The notes under the pieces were generated by a model, which did no database searches, was not told the origin of the DNA, and saw only the letters and a list, made by a program, of their open reading frames with translations. Positions 22,095-34,600 of a stretch of 64,000 bases of DNA are shown here, one piece after another (the stretch's first letter is position 1; the number at the start of each line of letters is the position of its first letter). Source of the DNA: Aquatica leii (Eukaryota > Arthropoda > Insecta > Coleoptera > Lampyridae). The stretch covers positions 96,832,806 to 96,896,805 of the forward strand of contig CM069434.1 in NCBI GenBank assembly GCA_035610365.1. Direction: 5' to 3'. Position numbers and translations under genes: made by a program.

Positions 22095-23380
22095 CCCAGT
22101 AAACACGGATTGAAACTGTTACAGTCACAAAATTAAAACAATTGTTTCATTACGTTGTTTCGTGTTAGTTCCATTTTTATATCATTTACATGTAACTGAC
22201 AGTGAATAAATTGAAAGAGTTCCGATTTTCCACAATCAGTTTTAAACCGTTTCAGTACTTGCAATTTTTTTCCCATAATCAGCAACCGTCTAAAAACTGA
22301 ATTATTAAAACCGAATATTTTTTGAATAACTAGAATTGTTTAAAGATCGATTAAATAAGATTGAATTATTTTCAAAACAGTGGAATCGTTCTTGTAAAAA
22401 CGAATACTTTGTGATTAGTCAGCATTAGTCGTTGCTATACTTTTGATTACTGTCGTCAACGCTTGCGCTGCAAATTGATATCTTTTCACTTGTTCGGTTG
22501 TAGTTTGATAAGTGATGCTGTGTGTACAATTACGAAATGGAACAATAAACGGTAAGTTAAAATATTTTATTATAATCCATAAATGTAATCAATATTATTC
22601 TCATTTCTGTTATTTATGTATCATGTTTTAATTTGTATTAAAAAAATGTATATTAACACACATGGTTGCGTTAAGGTAGATTATTGCATAAATCTGATGA
22701 TACTTTAGGATTTATAATTACAGTTCAATTCTTCAAGTTTTCTATACGATTATGTACAGCTAACGGTATTCACAGTGTTTTTATAACTTTCTTATGATTG
22801 CTAAATTGATATTTATATTAAGTTTGTGTTGTTTTTGATTAAAAAATGTAATTCATTTTAAGTAACTCTATGATTATGTATGTATATAAATGAAATATTT
22901 ATTTCTATGTTACAGATGCGATTAAAAGTTGCTACCCAACAGTAACTGATGCAGTTTTCGAGACTTCCGTGAAAAGACCACATCAAAGAAAGTTGCAATA
23001 TGTAAAAAACTCAATGTGATATTGTATTTAAAAATATTTATTGCGCAATAAAATTTTAAACGTGCATTCGAAAATGTATTATTGTATTACTGAAAGAATT
23101 GTTTTAGTTCATTATTGAAACAAGAAAATCATATATTTATTGATCATTTAGTATCAGTTCAAGAACGAAGCTTTTAAAACGTAAACCGAATGCAACATTT
23201 ATTTTGCAACAGATTTGAATTTAAAATACCGAAACTATACTGATTCAAATAAGTGAAACAGCGATGGACTTATAGCTATTTTATTGCAGTTAGGTTTCTT
23301 TTATGTTTGAAACAAGAGTGAATCATAAATTTTTTGTTTTGAAACTGTTACTAAACAATATCAATTTTGTGTTTACTGGG
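22095..23380 (+). mobile_element. 1286-bp TIR element with TA target duplication, carrying a small spliced ORF
   Basis: Perfect 12-bp terminal inverted repeats CCCAGTAAACAC open and close the element. They are flanked by TA (22093-22094 and 23381-23382) and interrupt a gypsy integrase whose frame continues exactly across the site. TA duplication is typical of the Tc1/mariner superfamily and a few others. The element encodes no transposase and must move with outside help, but it contains a consensus two-exon unit with a poly(A) signal (22515-23052). Confidence 0.85.
22515..23019 (+). CDS. Predicted 46-residue spliced ORF inside the TIR element, no recognised family
   Basis: Exon 1 is 22515-22551 and exon 2 is 22916-23019, joined by a 364-bp intron with consensus borders (CGgtaagt...tgttacagAT). 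The product begins MLCVQLRNGTINDAIKSCYP, is basic near the C-terminus (SVKRPHQRKLQYVKNSM) and stops at TGA 23017-23019. An AATAAA follows at 23047-23052. An in-frame TAA lies just upstream of the ATG, so the ORF cannot extend unless an earlier intron exists. It may be the last exons of a larger transposon protein kept after internal deletion. Function unknown; coding status is inferred only from frame and splice signals. Confidence 0.5.
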
Positions 23381-23669
23381 TAGTACCTATGTTGGTCAAA
23401 ATATCTCCTTCACCTACGCGCTGGGATGATGTTTTAGAAAAGATTGAATCTTGCATAAGTAATTATATCGCTAATTCGCCGGGTAATAAATACACTATTA
23501 AAATTGTTATATAGCTTGCAAGACTTTATTTTAGAAAATTTGGTTTACGATCTGCACATGACTCGTTTAAGCGCTATAACGCAAATGAAAAAGTCTTAGG
23601 CGTACAATACAATACAATAACTAGATTGTACTTTCAGTGGTTTTTAATGTACTAAAGTTTTTTATTTAC

Positions 23670-24600
23670 ATTACAATTGTCGTAGGTTTTTTAACCACGA
23701 TGTCTTTCTCTTACCCTTAGATCTTTTTCCTTTAATTTTACGTATGTATGATTAGTTGTAATAGGTCGTATTTTTATTACACAAAATGTGACCCAAATAT
23801 TCTAATTTTCGCTGTTTGATGGTATTGATAACTTCTGATTGTTTATTGATTTTGGCGGCCCATGGAATTTTCAATATTCATCTGTACGTTCACATTTCAA
23901 AAGCTTTCAATTTTTACACATAGCTTCGGTCAGTGTCCATGCTTCCATGCCATATAGTAAAATGCTGAACACATAACAGCGTAATAGTCGTACATGAAGT
24001 AAAATTGTCATGACTCGCTTGGTGAGTACTTTTCTCAGTTTTAAGAATGCTTGTCTAGCCTGTTGATACTTTTTTAATGATGTCGTTACCTGCCCTTATA
24101 GTATCATACGAATAATTGGGTTTGTTGTCTTTGCTGATTACCATCCATTTTGTCTTCTTTACGTTCGGTCCGATTTCAAAACTGTTAACAGATAGCTTGT
24201 CAAGTAAAACCTGTAAATATTCTTGCTCAGTAGCAATCAAAGTAGTATTGTCTGCGTATCTCAGATTATTGATTGGGAGACCATTAATTTTGACGCCAAT
24301 GTCAATGTCTTCCATGATTTCATAGAAGATACTTTCTGAGTACAAATTGAAGAAAAGCGGTGATAGCACGCAGCCCTGACTGACGCCTTTTAAGATTTTT
24401 GACATCTCAGTAATATCACTATCTACACGAACTGCAGCAGTCTGATTCTAGTACAAGTTTGCGATTATACGAATGTCTCGTCTATCTAATCCCACATCCT
24501 TGAGAATTTTAATCAGTTTATTGTGTTGTACAGTATCAAAAGCTTTTTCATAATTAATGAAGCAGGTTATAGTCGGCTGAGGTCTGATAATTTGTATAGT
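23670..24600 (-). pseudogene. RTE-like LINE reverse transcriptase fragment
   Basis: Minus-strand pieces in order are TITCFINYEKAFDTVQHNKL (about 24595-24500), with FINYEKAFD holding the first catalytic Asp of the RT. Then come ILKGVSQGCVLSPLFFNLYS (24400) and INNLRYADNTTLIATEQEYL (24270), where YADN replaces the usual YADD. KKTKWMVISK follows, and downstream the non-LTR C-terminal blocks WHGSMDTD.. and KGKRKTSWL (about 23950 and 23730). The spacing and wording of motifs fit RTE/BovB-like elements. The endonuclease part is missing, and the YADD mutation alone would inactivate the enzyme. Confidence 0.83.
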
Positions 24601-24674
24601 GCGACAAAGTAAACAAAAACCCCGGAAAATATGTGAATTAAAATGCAAGTTTTGAACCGGTAAAAAATCCGACC

Positions 24675-24745
24675 AATCACAATTAAGAAATTCAAGCTGA
24701 TACAATCCTTGACATAAGTTTGTATCGACTTGTCAATTGTGATTT
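24675..24745. repeat. Short hairpin next to the giant inverted repeat
   Basis: AATCACAATT and CAAGCTGATACAA on the left pair with TTGTATCGACTTG and AATTGTGATT on the right. This forms an imperfect stem of about 28 bp with an ~18-base loop, just outside the 24767 boundary. Confidence 0.55.
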
Positions 24746-24837
24746 TGCAAATCGCTGTTATTTTTTAGTAGAAAGGGCCGGACATCCCCTCCACTTTTGA
24801 CGTCACACGACCTCGTCGCCAACGTACGTGAAGGGTT

Positions 24838-25028
24838 TTTTTTCTCTCTCACACATTTTTTTCTCTCTCACACATTTTTTTCTCTCTCACACATTTTTTT
24901 CTCTCTTACACATTTTTTTCTCTCTCACACATTTTTTTCTCTCTCACACATTTTTTCTGTCTCACACATTTTTTTCTCTCTCACACATTTTTTTCTCTCT
25001 CACACATTTTTTTTCTCTCTCACATTGT
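24838..25028. repeat. 19-bp minisatellite, left arm
   Basis: About ten copies of a TTTTTTTCTCTCTCACACA unit, with a CTCTCTTACACA and a CTGTCTCACACA variant. It lies between the GC-rich outer end and the tRNA-like sequence. A shorter, rearranged inverted array is at 37406-37585. Confidence 0.9.
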
Positions 25029-25147
25029 TACATCATCGCATAATTGGTAATTTTGATTGCGTCGTGCGTCATCGCGTAACTGGTAATTTTTTATGCGTCA
25101 TGAAGTCTCATGATTCGAGCGAGAAGTATTTTTATTTAAAAAAAGCT

Positions 25148-25220
25148 GTGGGTGTACCTGGATTTGAACCCGGGCTTCTTGATTACAAAGCGGCGACCGT
25201 AACCACTGGGCCACGCAAAC
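25148..25220 (-). tRNA. Degenerate tRNA-like sequence, left arm
   Basis: On the minus strand it has an A-box-like TGGCCCAGTGG and a canonical B box/T-arm GGGTTCAAATCC at tRNA spacing, 73 bases in all. The acceptor stem does not pair and the anticodon stem is weak, so the anticodon cannot be called safely. It is probably a tRNA-derived pseudogene or the head of a SINE-like module rather than a working tRNA. Confidence 0.45.
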
Positions 25221-25300
25221 AGTTGAATCGTAACGGTCAATTGTAATATATGTATACAATTGATTGTTTTTAATTATTGAATAACAAGATGGAATAAAAT

Positions 25301-26067
25301 TTATTGTAATTTATTTTTAAATTTTATTAACATATAATTGATGATTATATCATTTTTTCTACAGCATCCTTCGTGTTGGGGTTGTTAGGAACTTCTCTAG
25401 TGGTCGGTACTTTCATATATTTTTCTCTTACTCTCTGTACATCTGTAAAGAATCCCTTATTAAATTTTTTCTAAATAGTTAATGTTGATTATAAGAAAAA
25501 TAGCACAAAAACTGCTGCATGCAAATTAGCAAAAAAAATTAAATTTAAGAAAATAACTACCAATTTCTTAAGAAAAATTAATGTTACTTGAATATATCAA
25601 CTGCTTCTTTTTAAACGAGGTGTTGGTTTAATCAACAACATTAGAAATTAATTTAAAAAAAAAGAAATGGTCTAAACTAAATTAATAGTTAAGAAATTTA
25701 AAAATCGCTGAAATTTAAAAAAAAATTTTTAAACTACCTTTTAATCAGGTAAATACTAAAATCAACTTTTTTAATTTAAAATAATCTTTTGTAGAGCATA
25801 AAACTGCATGTGTTTAAGCGTATAGGATTAATTTGCAAAATAAATAAACCACTTACCATTGTAATACACAGAAACACTTTAATTTAAAACGGTCTTACTA
25901 GTACGCAGCTAAAACTAAACAAAGTGTGATCGCTAACAATAAAAGAAAGTGTCATTGCCAAAAATAAATTTTTACAATTATTACTTATTAATTAAAATTT
26001 TATGATACATACCTGCCGATTCATTCAGGTCGCTGATTGTTTCAACAAATAACTTTTCCAATGACAT
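25301..26067 (-). CDS. Predicted two-exon 65-residue ORF, left-arm copy
   Basis: Exons are 26067-26013 (beginning MSLEKLFVETISDLNES) and 25442-25301, with consensus borders (CAGgtatgt and ttacagAT). The product contains VREKYMKVPTTREVPNNPNT and a short basic end. An AATAAA overlaps the stop. The right arm carries the same ORF (36354-37128). No family is recognised. Preservation of frame and splice sites in both copies suggests recent duplication or selection, and the data cannot separate these. Confidence 0.45.
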
Positions 26068-26157
26068 GTAATTAGTGTAAATTCCATAAGGTAGTAGTTA
26101 TTCAAAAATTTTCTTTTGGAAGCCAAAGACATTATTATTATTATAATATATAACATT

Positions 26158-26473
26158 TTAAGATAAATCTTTTAAATTTTCAAGTACTTCATCTTCAATG
26201 TCGCTGAATATGAAAGCAGTTAACTCCGATACTAAAGTAGGTTCAAACTTGCACGTTTTGAGTTCGTTTTGGTACACACCCCTGGCATTAAGTGTGTTAT
26301 AAATTTCTTGATCTGTATAATTAAAAAAATTATACTGTGATATTAACGTAAATTTAAGCATTTTACCGATAATTTTGCAATCTGCTGTATCAAGTTCTAA
26401 AATATTTTCTGAATTTCTGATTGAGTTTAGATACTCAACCCAATTTCTTTCATCCGTATTTGAAATACTTTAT
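26158..26473 (-). CDS. Unrecognised ORF (exon-like), left-arm copy
   Basis: An open frame starting at an in-frame ATG (26361) can be extended upstream to about 26473 without a stop. It reads ERNWVEYLNSIRNSENILEL, ADCKIIGKMLKFTLISQYNF and VYQNELKTCKFEPTLVSELT. The right-arm copy (35955-36280) is nearly identical but has one extra A near its end, so the C-termini differ (DLS versus RFILKCYIL). It looks protein-like (mixed helix pattern, no repeats), but I know no homologous family. Confidence 0.4.
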
Positions 26474-26479
26474 GCATCT

Positions 26480-29400
26480 AAGAAATAATGGAACTACTAA
26501 AACAAAAAAATGTAAACGTTTTACTTACACTATCCAAGTTAAATAATTTAATTAAGAAATAAATTTTTTAACTATGATTCAAAAACTAACGTTCAAAAAA
26601 TTCAAGTTATTTTTTAAAATTTAGTTTAAAAAGAAACAAATTCTTATAGCATTATCAGTTATTGAAAAAAAAATCAAACAAAAATCTTTAAGAGTTTTAA
26701 AAAATGTAAAACATTTTAAAGCTTACTTTTGTTTCCTGTTGGTTATAACTAATCAATGTAAAATTCTAAAACCATCGTTCAAAAATATTTGTTTTTAGTT
26801 TGCATTTCACACTCAGTTTTCAACTTTAGTTTGAAAATTAATAAAACTTCAATGTTTTAAATAATTAGCAGAGTTTTTAAAGAAATACAAATAACTTTAA
26901 AATGTTGCAGAAAGCAAAATATGTATGTAAAAATTGTGTGTGTTAAAGATTTTTATTAATGAATGTAAGATTCCAAAAGCAATGTTCCTCATCATATCTA
27001 CTTGTTTTAACATATGTCAAATATTTTCTACAATTGCTTATATATTTTTTAATATGAATCTTTACAGTGTTAAAAAATAAAGTATTGTAATACAGCAAAT
27101 ATTAATATTTGTTTCAAATTATTGATAATCGCTACATAATTATAGTGACAAGTTAGGTAATAAAATCCTAATTTTATTTTTGATAACGAGTAATTGTTCA
27201 TGTAGAAAGCGAGTAAATAATGTTATGGTAATGATTATGTAATTATAGTGACAAATTCTAGAAATTAAGTAAAATTGTTGAAAAGTATTTTATGTAGTAC
27301 ATAAAAAGCACACAGTTTACGAGTAATACGAGTAATCTTAATTTGTAATATAAAAACTATTTATGTTGAGAAGCAGAAAGGAAAGAAAAACAGAAAGGGT
27401 AAATATTGCACTCGGACATTATACTAAAATAATAATATCGTAAAAAATCATGTACCTTCTGTTAACGATAACGTGTAATATTACTTATATACAAAACAAT
27501 TCTAGCATTTTGCACATTTCTATTGCGCAAACAAATGGTATTTAAAGCTACATTTTATTTATAAGAAAGAAGAATACATATATACAAAAATAATCAAAAC
27601 AAAAAAACTACACAACACAACAAAAACATTTATATAAGAATTGCAAGTTTCATTAAAAAAAAAATCTACTCGTGCACATTTTAACATGAATGATTCACAA
27701 ATTCACCTAAACCCAATTAACATTTTTTTCTCTACCACAAAAACAAGAAATGTTATTTTATTACTAAAGACTTACGTACAAACAAACAACTAATTCAAAT
27801 TGATGCAGATCAAACATTAATTGTAAAACTAAACCGAATTATAATTGTATTTGTTTAAGCTGTATTGCAGCTACAGTTCTAAATGTTAAATATTGTTACT
27901 AATAAAAGTTTCCTTATAACAAAAAAAAAATCTTTGACAATTACAAGTAACGCAAACTAAAAATTACAAAACGAATAGTTAAATGAAACAAAACAAAAAC
28001 GTCTTAAAATCGTTAATAACACTAGTATACTTTTCTTAACATGTAAAAATATTAGTAATTGTATTAACTGTATTTAACGTCAAACCAAAACTAAACAACA
28101 TTATTGAAACTATAAAGATTATTTGAGTAACATAATTTTGTATTTCATTTGTTAACAAAAATTTTGATGCACTCGTTAAAACTTATTTTATATAAAATTT
28201 CTCTAAAAACACAATTTAACAAAGTTGTTGTAATATCAGCTAATTCAAAACTACTCCTGAAATATTAATACACTTGACTCTAAGCTGGTGAAATGAAATT
28301 TCTAATAAGATCTGTATACGTTTCTATTACATTAATATTACAAACTGTTTAAATCAGTCTGTAAATATTATAACGTTACAGTTACTTAAGATTACAAGCA
28401 AAAATGTTATTCGAAATTCATATATATATAGAAATAAATGTTTATAACAAGTTTAGAACACGTTTAAAGATAGTGAATAAGTTGAAAACTTATTTTACAT
28501 CTCAACTAGACAATGTGGTTATTTTCACAATTTTATTGAAAATGTAGTATACAACTTAGTAAATGGCAAACCAAATGAAAATATTAATCATTTTTGTAAT
28601 AAACACGTAATTACTAACAAATAAACTTTTAATTTAACGATCAACAGAAAAGAAAGAAAACATTTTTAACAAAATCTACTCTAAAAGCAAAGTTACATAA
28701 GTGAATAAAAAACGTGTAAAATAGGAAATTTTCCTTATGCAAATTTCTATTAGTTATAGTAATTACAGTCAATAACAATGTAATTAATGACTAAGGAAAG
28801 TCACAAACATATTTTTAACGAAAACTATATCAATTTTGTTTTAAACGATTATAATTAGATACTTTTATATCATAATCTCAAGAAACAAATAAAAATTGTA
28901 AAAATTGTTAAAAGTGCAATAGGAATTTACTGGAGTTATTAGAAGTAAAAGAAGAAAAAACTTTTGTCAATGTTTATAATTACTTAGTCATGCTGAAATA
29001 GAAAATTAAAAACATAAAGAATACATTTATAACAAAAACTATTTAACAATTTAGTTTTTTTTGTTCAAATGATTAAAATTAGTTACTCTAATAGGTACCA
29101 TAATCTCAAACAGTAAACAGATAAATTATATATTTTTGTAAAGGACAAAAAAAGCAATGCATGTACAAACTGTAAAAAAAAGTAAATGTTACAATAAAAC
29201 AGCTACTAAAAACTTAAAGCCAAAATTTAAAAGAACAAGAGAAGAAAACTACTTAAAGAATATCTGTTCTAATAAAAATTGTTTTATAGTAAATGGTGTT
29301 ATTGTTTAATTAAAAATTTTAAACTTACATGTTTTTAAACGTAGTCTACGTTCTTTGTCAAATAATAAATTACAACCACAAATATCTAGAAACATTTGAA

Positions 29401-30720
29401 GGTAAATAAGATCATAATTTTAATTTTGCCATTCTTTCAAAATTAAATTATTGTTTAAAATATTGTAACTAAGAAGAAAAGAAAACGCTTTAGTTATATT
29501 TGACACTTTATTATATTATTTTTTTTTTTGGGTTTGACAGGTTTTAATAACATTAACATTTAGTAAATTCATTCAAATTGAATCTGTTAATCACTAACCG
29601 ATATCTAGTGTATTAATTTGGAATTTTGTATTGAGAAGCAAGTACGAGATATTCACGAACGAATAGACTTGTTTATAATTTCAATTTTTGTACTAAGATT
29701 TTTTTTGTATGATGTAATCTTAATAACATACTTCGTTCCACGTGTGCACTAGTGTAAACCGTTAATTAAATATTATAATATGTTTTACAATTTAAGAATT
29801 TTTAAATTTAAAGTATTAACTCTAGGGGTACTTGCGTAACGTTTAATTTTCTTCCTAAAGTTAATGTTACGAATAATTACTATTAAAATCAAACTTTATT
29901 AAAAATAGAAAACGAAATTACAAAACCATTTTAATACGCAAAGCAAAACTGATATACACATTGTCACCTAATCTATTGTAAACAATTAGGAACAGAATCA
30001 TTTATAAATTTACAATGAAGGTACGAGTTGGATCTATTAAATGTTACTTCTAGTTGGTAGCAGTGTATTTAAAAGTAAATAAATAAATCATTAAAATATA
30101 TGCTGTAACGTTTAAGAAACATTTAGTGTTACTTTAGATTATAAAAGATAGAGGATACGAAATAGAGCTACGTAAACCAAAGCAAATTGGTCTCTAATCG
30201 GCAGTGGCGGACAACTAAAAGCTATAACAGGATTACTTCTTTTAACTTCAATTATGAAAAATTTATTGTATACACCCACGGCTCTGGGAATGGTTATGTT
30301 ACCTTTATTAATTTTTTTAATATAAATTATTAGTTAACAAGTGTGAAACCGTCTTAGTAGTTATGTTTATGACGAATTGCTTTCTTATATTTATAAAATT
30401 TACATACAACATAACATGTACTTTTTGTTTACTTTTGCAAGCTTTAGTCTAAATTTCTTTCTTCTGCTATTACTGTCACTATTAAAAACTGTACGAACCA
30501 CAATTCCAGCAAATGTTAAATTACGTTCAAACAAGATTTATTTAAAATATGTATTTAAAATGAAATAGCGATACACAACTTATTGTGAACTAGATCAATG
30601 GCAATCAGACACTATATGACGTGCAGCAAGTCGATTTCAAATTCTTACCTTCCATAATCTAAGAGTTTGACAATAATTAATTTAAATTACACTGAAGAGG
30701 TTTTACCAACTAAACATAAT
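26480..30720. other. Inner part of the left arm, no gene seen
   Basis: Extremely AT-rich, with no frame above about 65 codons that looks protein-like. It is mirrored by 31700-35950. Confidence 0.7.
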
Positions 30721-31699
30721 ATTTATACAGCCAGAAATTTAACTATGTTCTTTCTTTTTGAGTTATTTAGTATTTTAATTTAGAAACGCCGTTCCGTTTG
30801 AATAATAAACATAAAATAACAATATAATTAATTTAAAAAATATTACAGGCTGAAGCGTTTAAGGTTTTATATGACTGATAACTTATTTAGCTGTTAAGTT
30901 TAAAAAATAGAAAAAACTAAACATGACTATAGTATTAAATCGTCTTAAAAATTAAACTTGATCGATGTTAAGAAATATAATTGTCAAGGACTTTAATGAC
31001 CACAATAATATTACCTATTGGCTATTACTGAGACAAAATTAGTAATTGGCAAAAAATTAATTTTATGTTATAATTATAAGTTGCTTTAATTTTTATGTTT
31101 TCAATAAAACGACTCAATCAAAATTATTTTTAACGTTATTAGTGTTATTAAAATTTTATAGTAAAGTTTGTTATTAGAAAATCAATTGTAAAATTAAAAA
31201 GAAAATAATAAAACAGTCTAAAATAAGAAATAGATAACAATTTTAGGTAAGTTATTGCAAAATTACAGAGACAAACTGTGTTTTAATGCATTTATATTAT
31301 ATAAAATTTATATAAAGTTTTTACAAGTTTGATGCTGACATGTCAAATTTTTGAAAATCACGCTGGAATTGTATTCATGGCGAATTATAAAACAATACAA
31401 ATTTTAATTCATTGTTTTTTGGTAGTGCAATTAAACTTAACTTCTTTAAATATTTTTTTTTACTTGTGTTAATGTTATTTACTACACCTAAACTTCAACA
31501 CTTTTCGGAGAATCACCCTCACTATTATTGTAATAATCTAACCACACTTATAAGTTTTTGGATTTTACATCTAAAAGATTGTATTAAGGTTAATGATAAC
31601 GCTTATTTAAAATAATAAGATTTGCAATTTATTAGTCTAATTATTATAAACGTGAGGTTATATTAACATATAAGAAGTAAGGTTAGCTTATTACAAATA
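30721..31699. other. Spacer of the giant inverted repeat
   Basis: About 980 bases of single-copy AT-rich DNA between the arms. A 67-codon frame at 31412-31615 is hydrophobic and most likely chance. Arm similarity fades over about 20 bases on each side (TAAACATAATATTTATA versus TAACGTAATATTTGTAATA), so the edges are approximate. Confidence 0.75.
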
Positions 31700-34600
31700 T
31701 TACGTTAGTTGGTAAAACCTCTTAAGTGTAATTTAAATTAATTATTGTCAAACTCTTAGATTATGGAAAATAAGAATTTGAAATCGACTTACTGCGCGTC
31801 ATATATGGTAGTGTCTGATTGCCATTGCTCTAGTTTGCAACAAGTTGTGTATCGTTATTTCATTTTAAATACATATTTTAAATAAATCTTGTTTGAACGT
31901 AATTTATCATTTGCTAGAATTATGGTTCGTACAGTTTTTCATTGCAACAGTAATAACAGAACAAAGAAATTTAGACTAAAGCTTACAAAAGTAAACAAAA
32001 ATTACCAGTTATGTTGTATGTAAATTTTATAAATATAAGAAAGCAATTCGTCATAAACATAACTACTAAGACGGTTTCACACTTGTTAACTAATAATTTA
32101 TATTAAAAAAATTAATAAAGGTAACATAACCATTCCCAGAGCCGTGGGTGTATACAATAAATTTTTCATAATTGAAGTTAAAAGAAGTAATCCTGTTATA
32201 GCTTTTAGTTGTCCGCCACTGCCGATTAGAGACCAATTTGCTTTGGTTTACGTAGCTCTATTTCGTATCCTCTATCTTTTATAATCTAAAGTAACACTAA
32301 ATGTTTCTTAAACGTTACAGCATATATTTTAATGATTTATTTATTTACTTTTAAATACACTGCTACCAACTAGAAGTAACATTTAATAGATTCAACTCGT
32401 ACGTTCATTGTAAATTTATAAATGAATCTGTTCGTAATTGTTTACAATAGATTAGGTGACAATGTGTATATCAGTTTTGCTTTGCGTATTAAAATGGTTT
32501 TGTAATTTCGTTTTCTATTTTTAATAAAGTTTGATTTTAATAGTAATTATTCGTAACATTAACTTTAGGAAGAAAATTAAACGTTACGCAAGTACCCCTA
32601 GAGTTAATGCTTTAAATTTAAAAATTCTTAAATTGTAAAACATATTATAATATTTAATTAACGGTTTACACTAGTGCACACGTGGAACGAAGTATGTTAT
32701 TAAGATTACATCATACAAAAAAAATCTTAGTACAAAAATTGAAATTATAAACAAGTCTATTCGTTCGTGAATATCTCGTACTTGCTTCTCAATACAAAAT
32801 TCCAAATTAATACACTAGATATCGGTTAGTGATTAACAGATTCAATTTGAATGAATTTACTAAATGTTAATGTTATTAAAACCTGTCAAACCCAAAAAAA
32901 AAAATAATATAATAAAGTGTCAAATATAACTAAAGCGTTTTCTTTTCTTCTTAGTTACAATATTTTAAACAATAATTTAATTTTGAAAGAATGGCAAAAT
33001 TAAAATTATGATCTTATTTACCTTCAAATGTTTCTAGATATTTGTGGTTGTAATTTATTATTTGACAAAGAACGTAGACTACGTTTAAAAACATGTAAGT
33101 TTAAAATTTTTAATTAAACAATAACACCATTTACTATAAAACAATTTTTATTAGAACAGATATTCTTTAAGTAGTTTTCTTCTCTTGTTCTTTTAAATTT
33201 TGGCTTTAAGTTTTTAGTAGCTGTTTTATTGTAACATTTACTTTTTTTTACAGTTTGTACATGCATTGCTTTTTTTGTCCTTTACAAAAATATATAATTT
33301 ATCTGTTTACTGTTTGAGATTATGGTACCTATTAGAGTAACTAATTTTAATCATTTGAACAAAAAAAACTAAATTGTTAAATAGTTTTTGTTATAAATGT
33401 ATTCTTTATGTTTTTAATTTTCTATTTCAGCATGACTAAGTAATTATAAACATTGACAAAAGTTTTTCTTCTTTTACTTCTAATAACTCCAGTAAATTCC
33501 TATTGCACTTTTAACAATTTTACAATTTTTATTTGTTTCTTGAGATTATGATATAAAAGTATCTAATTATAATCGTTTAAAACAAAATTGATATAGTTTT
33601 CGTTAAAAATATGTTTGTGACTTTCCTTAGTCATTAATTACATTGTTATTGACTGTAATTACTATAACTAATAGAAATTTGCATAAGGAAAATTTCCTAT
33701 TTTACACGTTTTTTATTCACTTATGTAACTTTGCTTTTAGAGTAGATTTTGTTAAAAATGTTTTCTTTCTTTTCTGTTGATCGTTAAATTAAAAGTTTAT
33801 TTGTTAGTAATTACGTGTTTATTACAAAAATGATTAATATTTTCATTTGGTTTGCCATTTACTAAGTTGTATACTACATTTTCAATAAAATTGTGAAAAT
33901 AACCACATTGTCTAGTTGAGATGTAAAATAAGTTTTCAACTTATTCACTATCTTTAAACGTGTTCTAAACTTGTTATAAACATTTATTTCTATATATATA
34001 TGAATTTCGAATAACATTTTTTGCTTGTAATCTTAAGTAACTGTAACGTTATAATATTTACAGACTGATTTAAACAGTTTGTAATATTAATGTAATAGAA
34101 ACGTATACAGATCTTATTAGAAATTTCATTTCACCAGCTTAGAGTCAAGTGTATTAATATTTCAGGAGTAGTTTTGAATTAGCTGATATTACAACAACTT
34201 TGTTAAATTGTGTTTTTAGAGAAATTTTATATAAAATAAGTTTTAACGAGTGCATCAAAATTTTTGTTAACAAATGAAATACAAAATTATGTTACTCAAA
34301 TAATCTTTATAGTTTCAATAATGTTGTTTAGTTTTGGTTTGACGTTAAATACAGTTAATACAATTACTAATATTTTTACATGTTAAGAAAAGTATACTAG
34401 TGTTATTAACGATTTTAAGACGTTTTTGTTTTGTTTCATTTAACTATTCGTTTTGTAATTTTTAGTTTGCGTTACTTGTAATTGTCAAAGATTTTTTTTT
34501 TGTTATAAGGAAACTTTTATTAGTAACAATATTTAACATTTAGAACTGTAGCTGCAATACAGCTTAAACAAATACAATTATAATTCGGTTTAGTTTTACA

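Larger units (their letters stand above)
21185..23520 (+). pseudogene. Gypsy Gag/integrase fragment split by a TIR element
   Basis: A Gag start (21185-21415) contains LIPWFSGGQDEDVRHWYNRI and continues in other frames through FALYFQDKVMLANKL to about 21715. A large deletion then jumps to an integrase core at 21780-22090 with RLMLILIDAFTKFVKFY, ISNRGTGFTS and PRANGQVESVNRF. The core keeps DAFTK and the NGQVE segment, but the expected Asp of the SDRGT motif is Asn. The integrase is cut at 22094 by the 22095-23380 element and resumes in the same frame at 23383 with PMLVKISPSPTRWDDVLE. Protease, RT and RNase H are absent. Confidence 0.8.

Noticed and set aside
24838..25028. CRISPR array
   Set aside because: The repeats are contiguous 19-bp units without spacers, in eukaryotic DNA.
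24797..25246. Open frame with repeated FFSLSHTF segments and GVPGFEPGLLDYKAATVTTG
   Set aside because: It is a translation of the 19-bp minisatellite followed by the reverse strand of the tRNA-like sequence; the same applies to 37184-37690.
31412..31615. Hydrophobic 67-codon frame in the spacer
   Set aside because: Expected by chance in such T-rich sequence; no start context, homologue or second copy.
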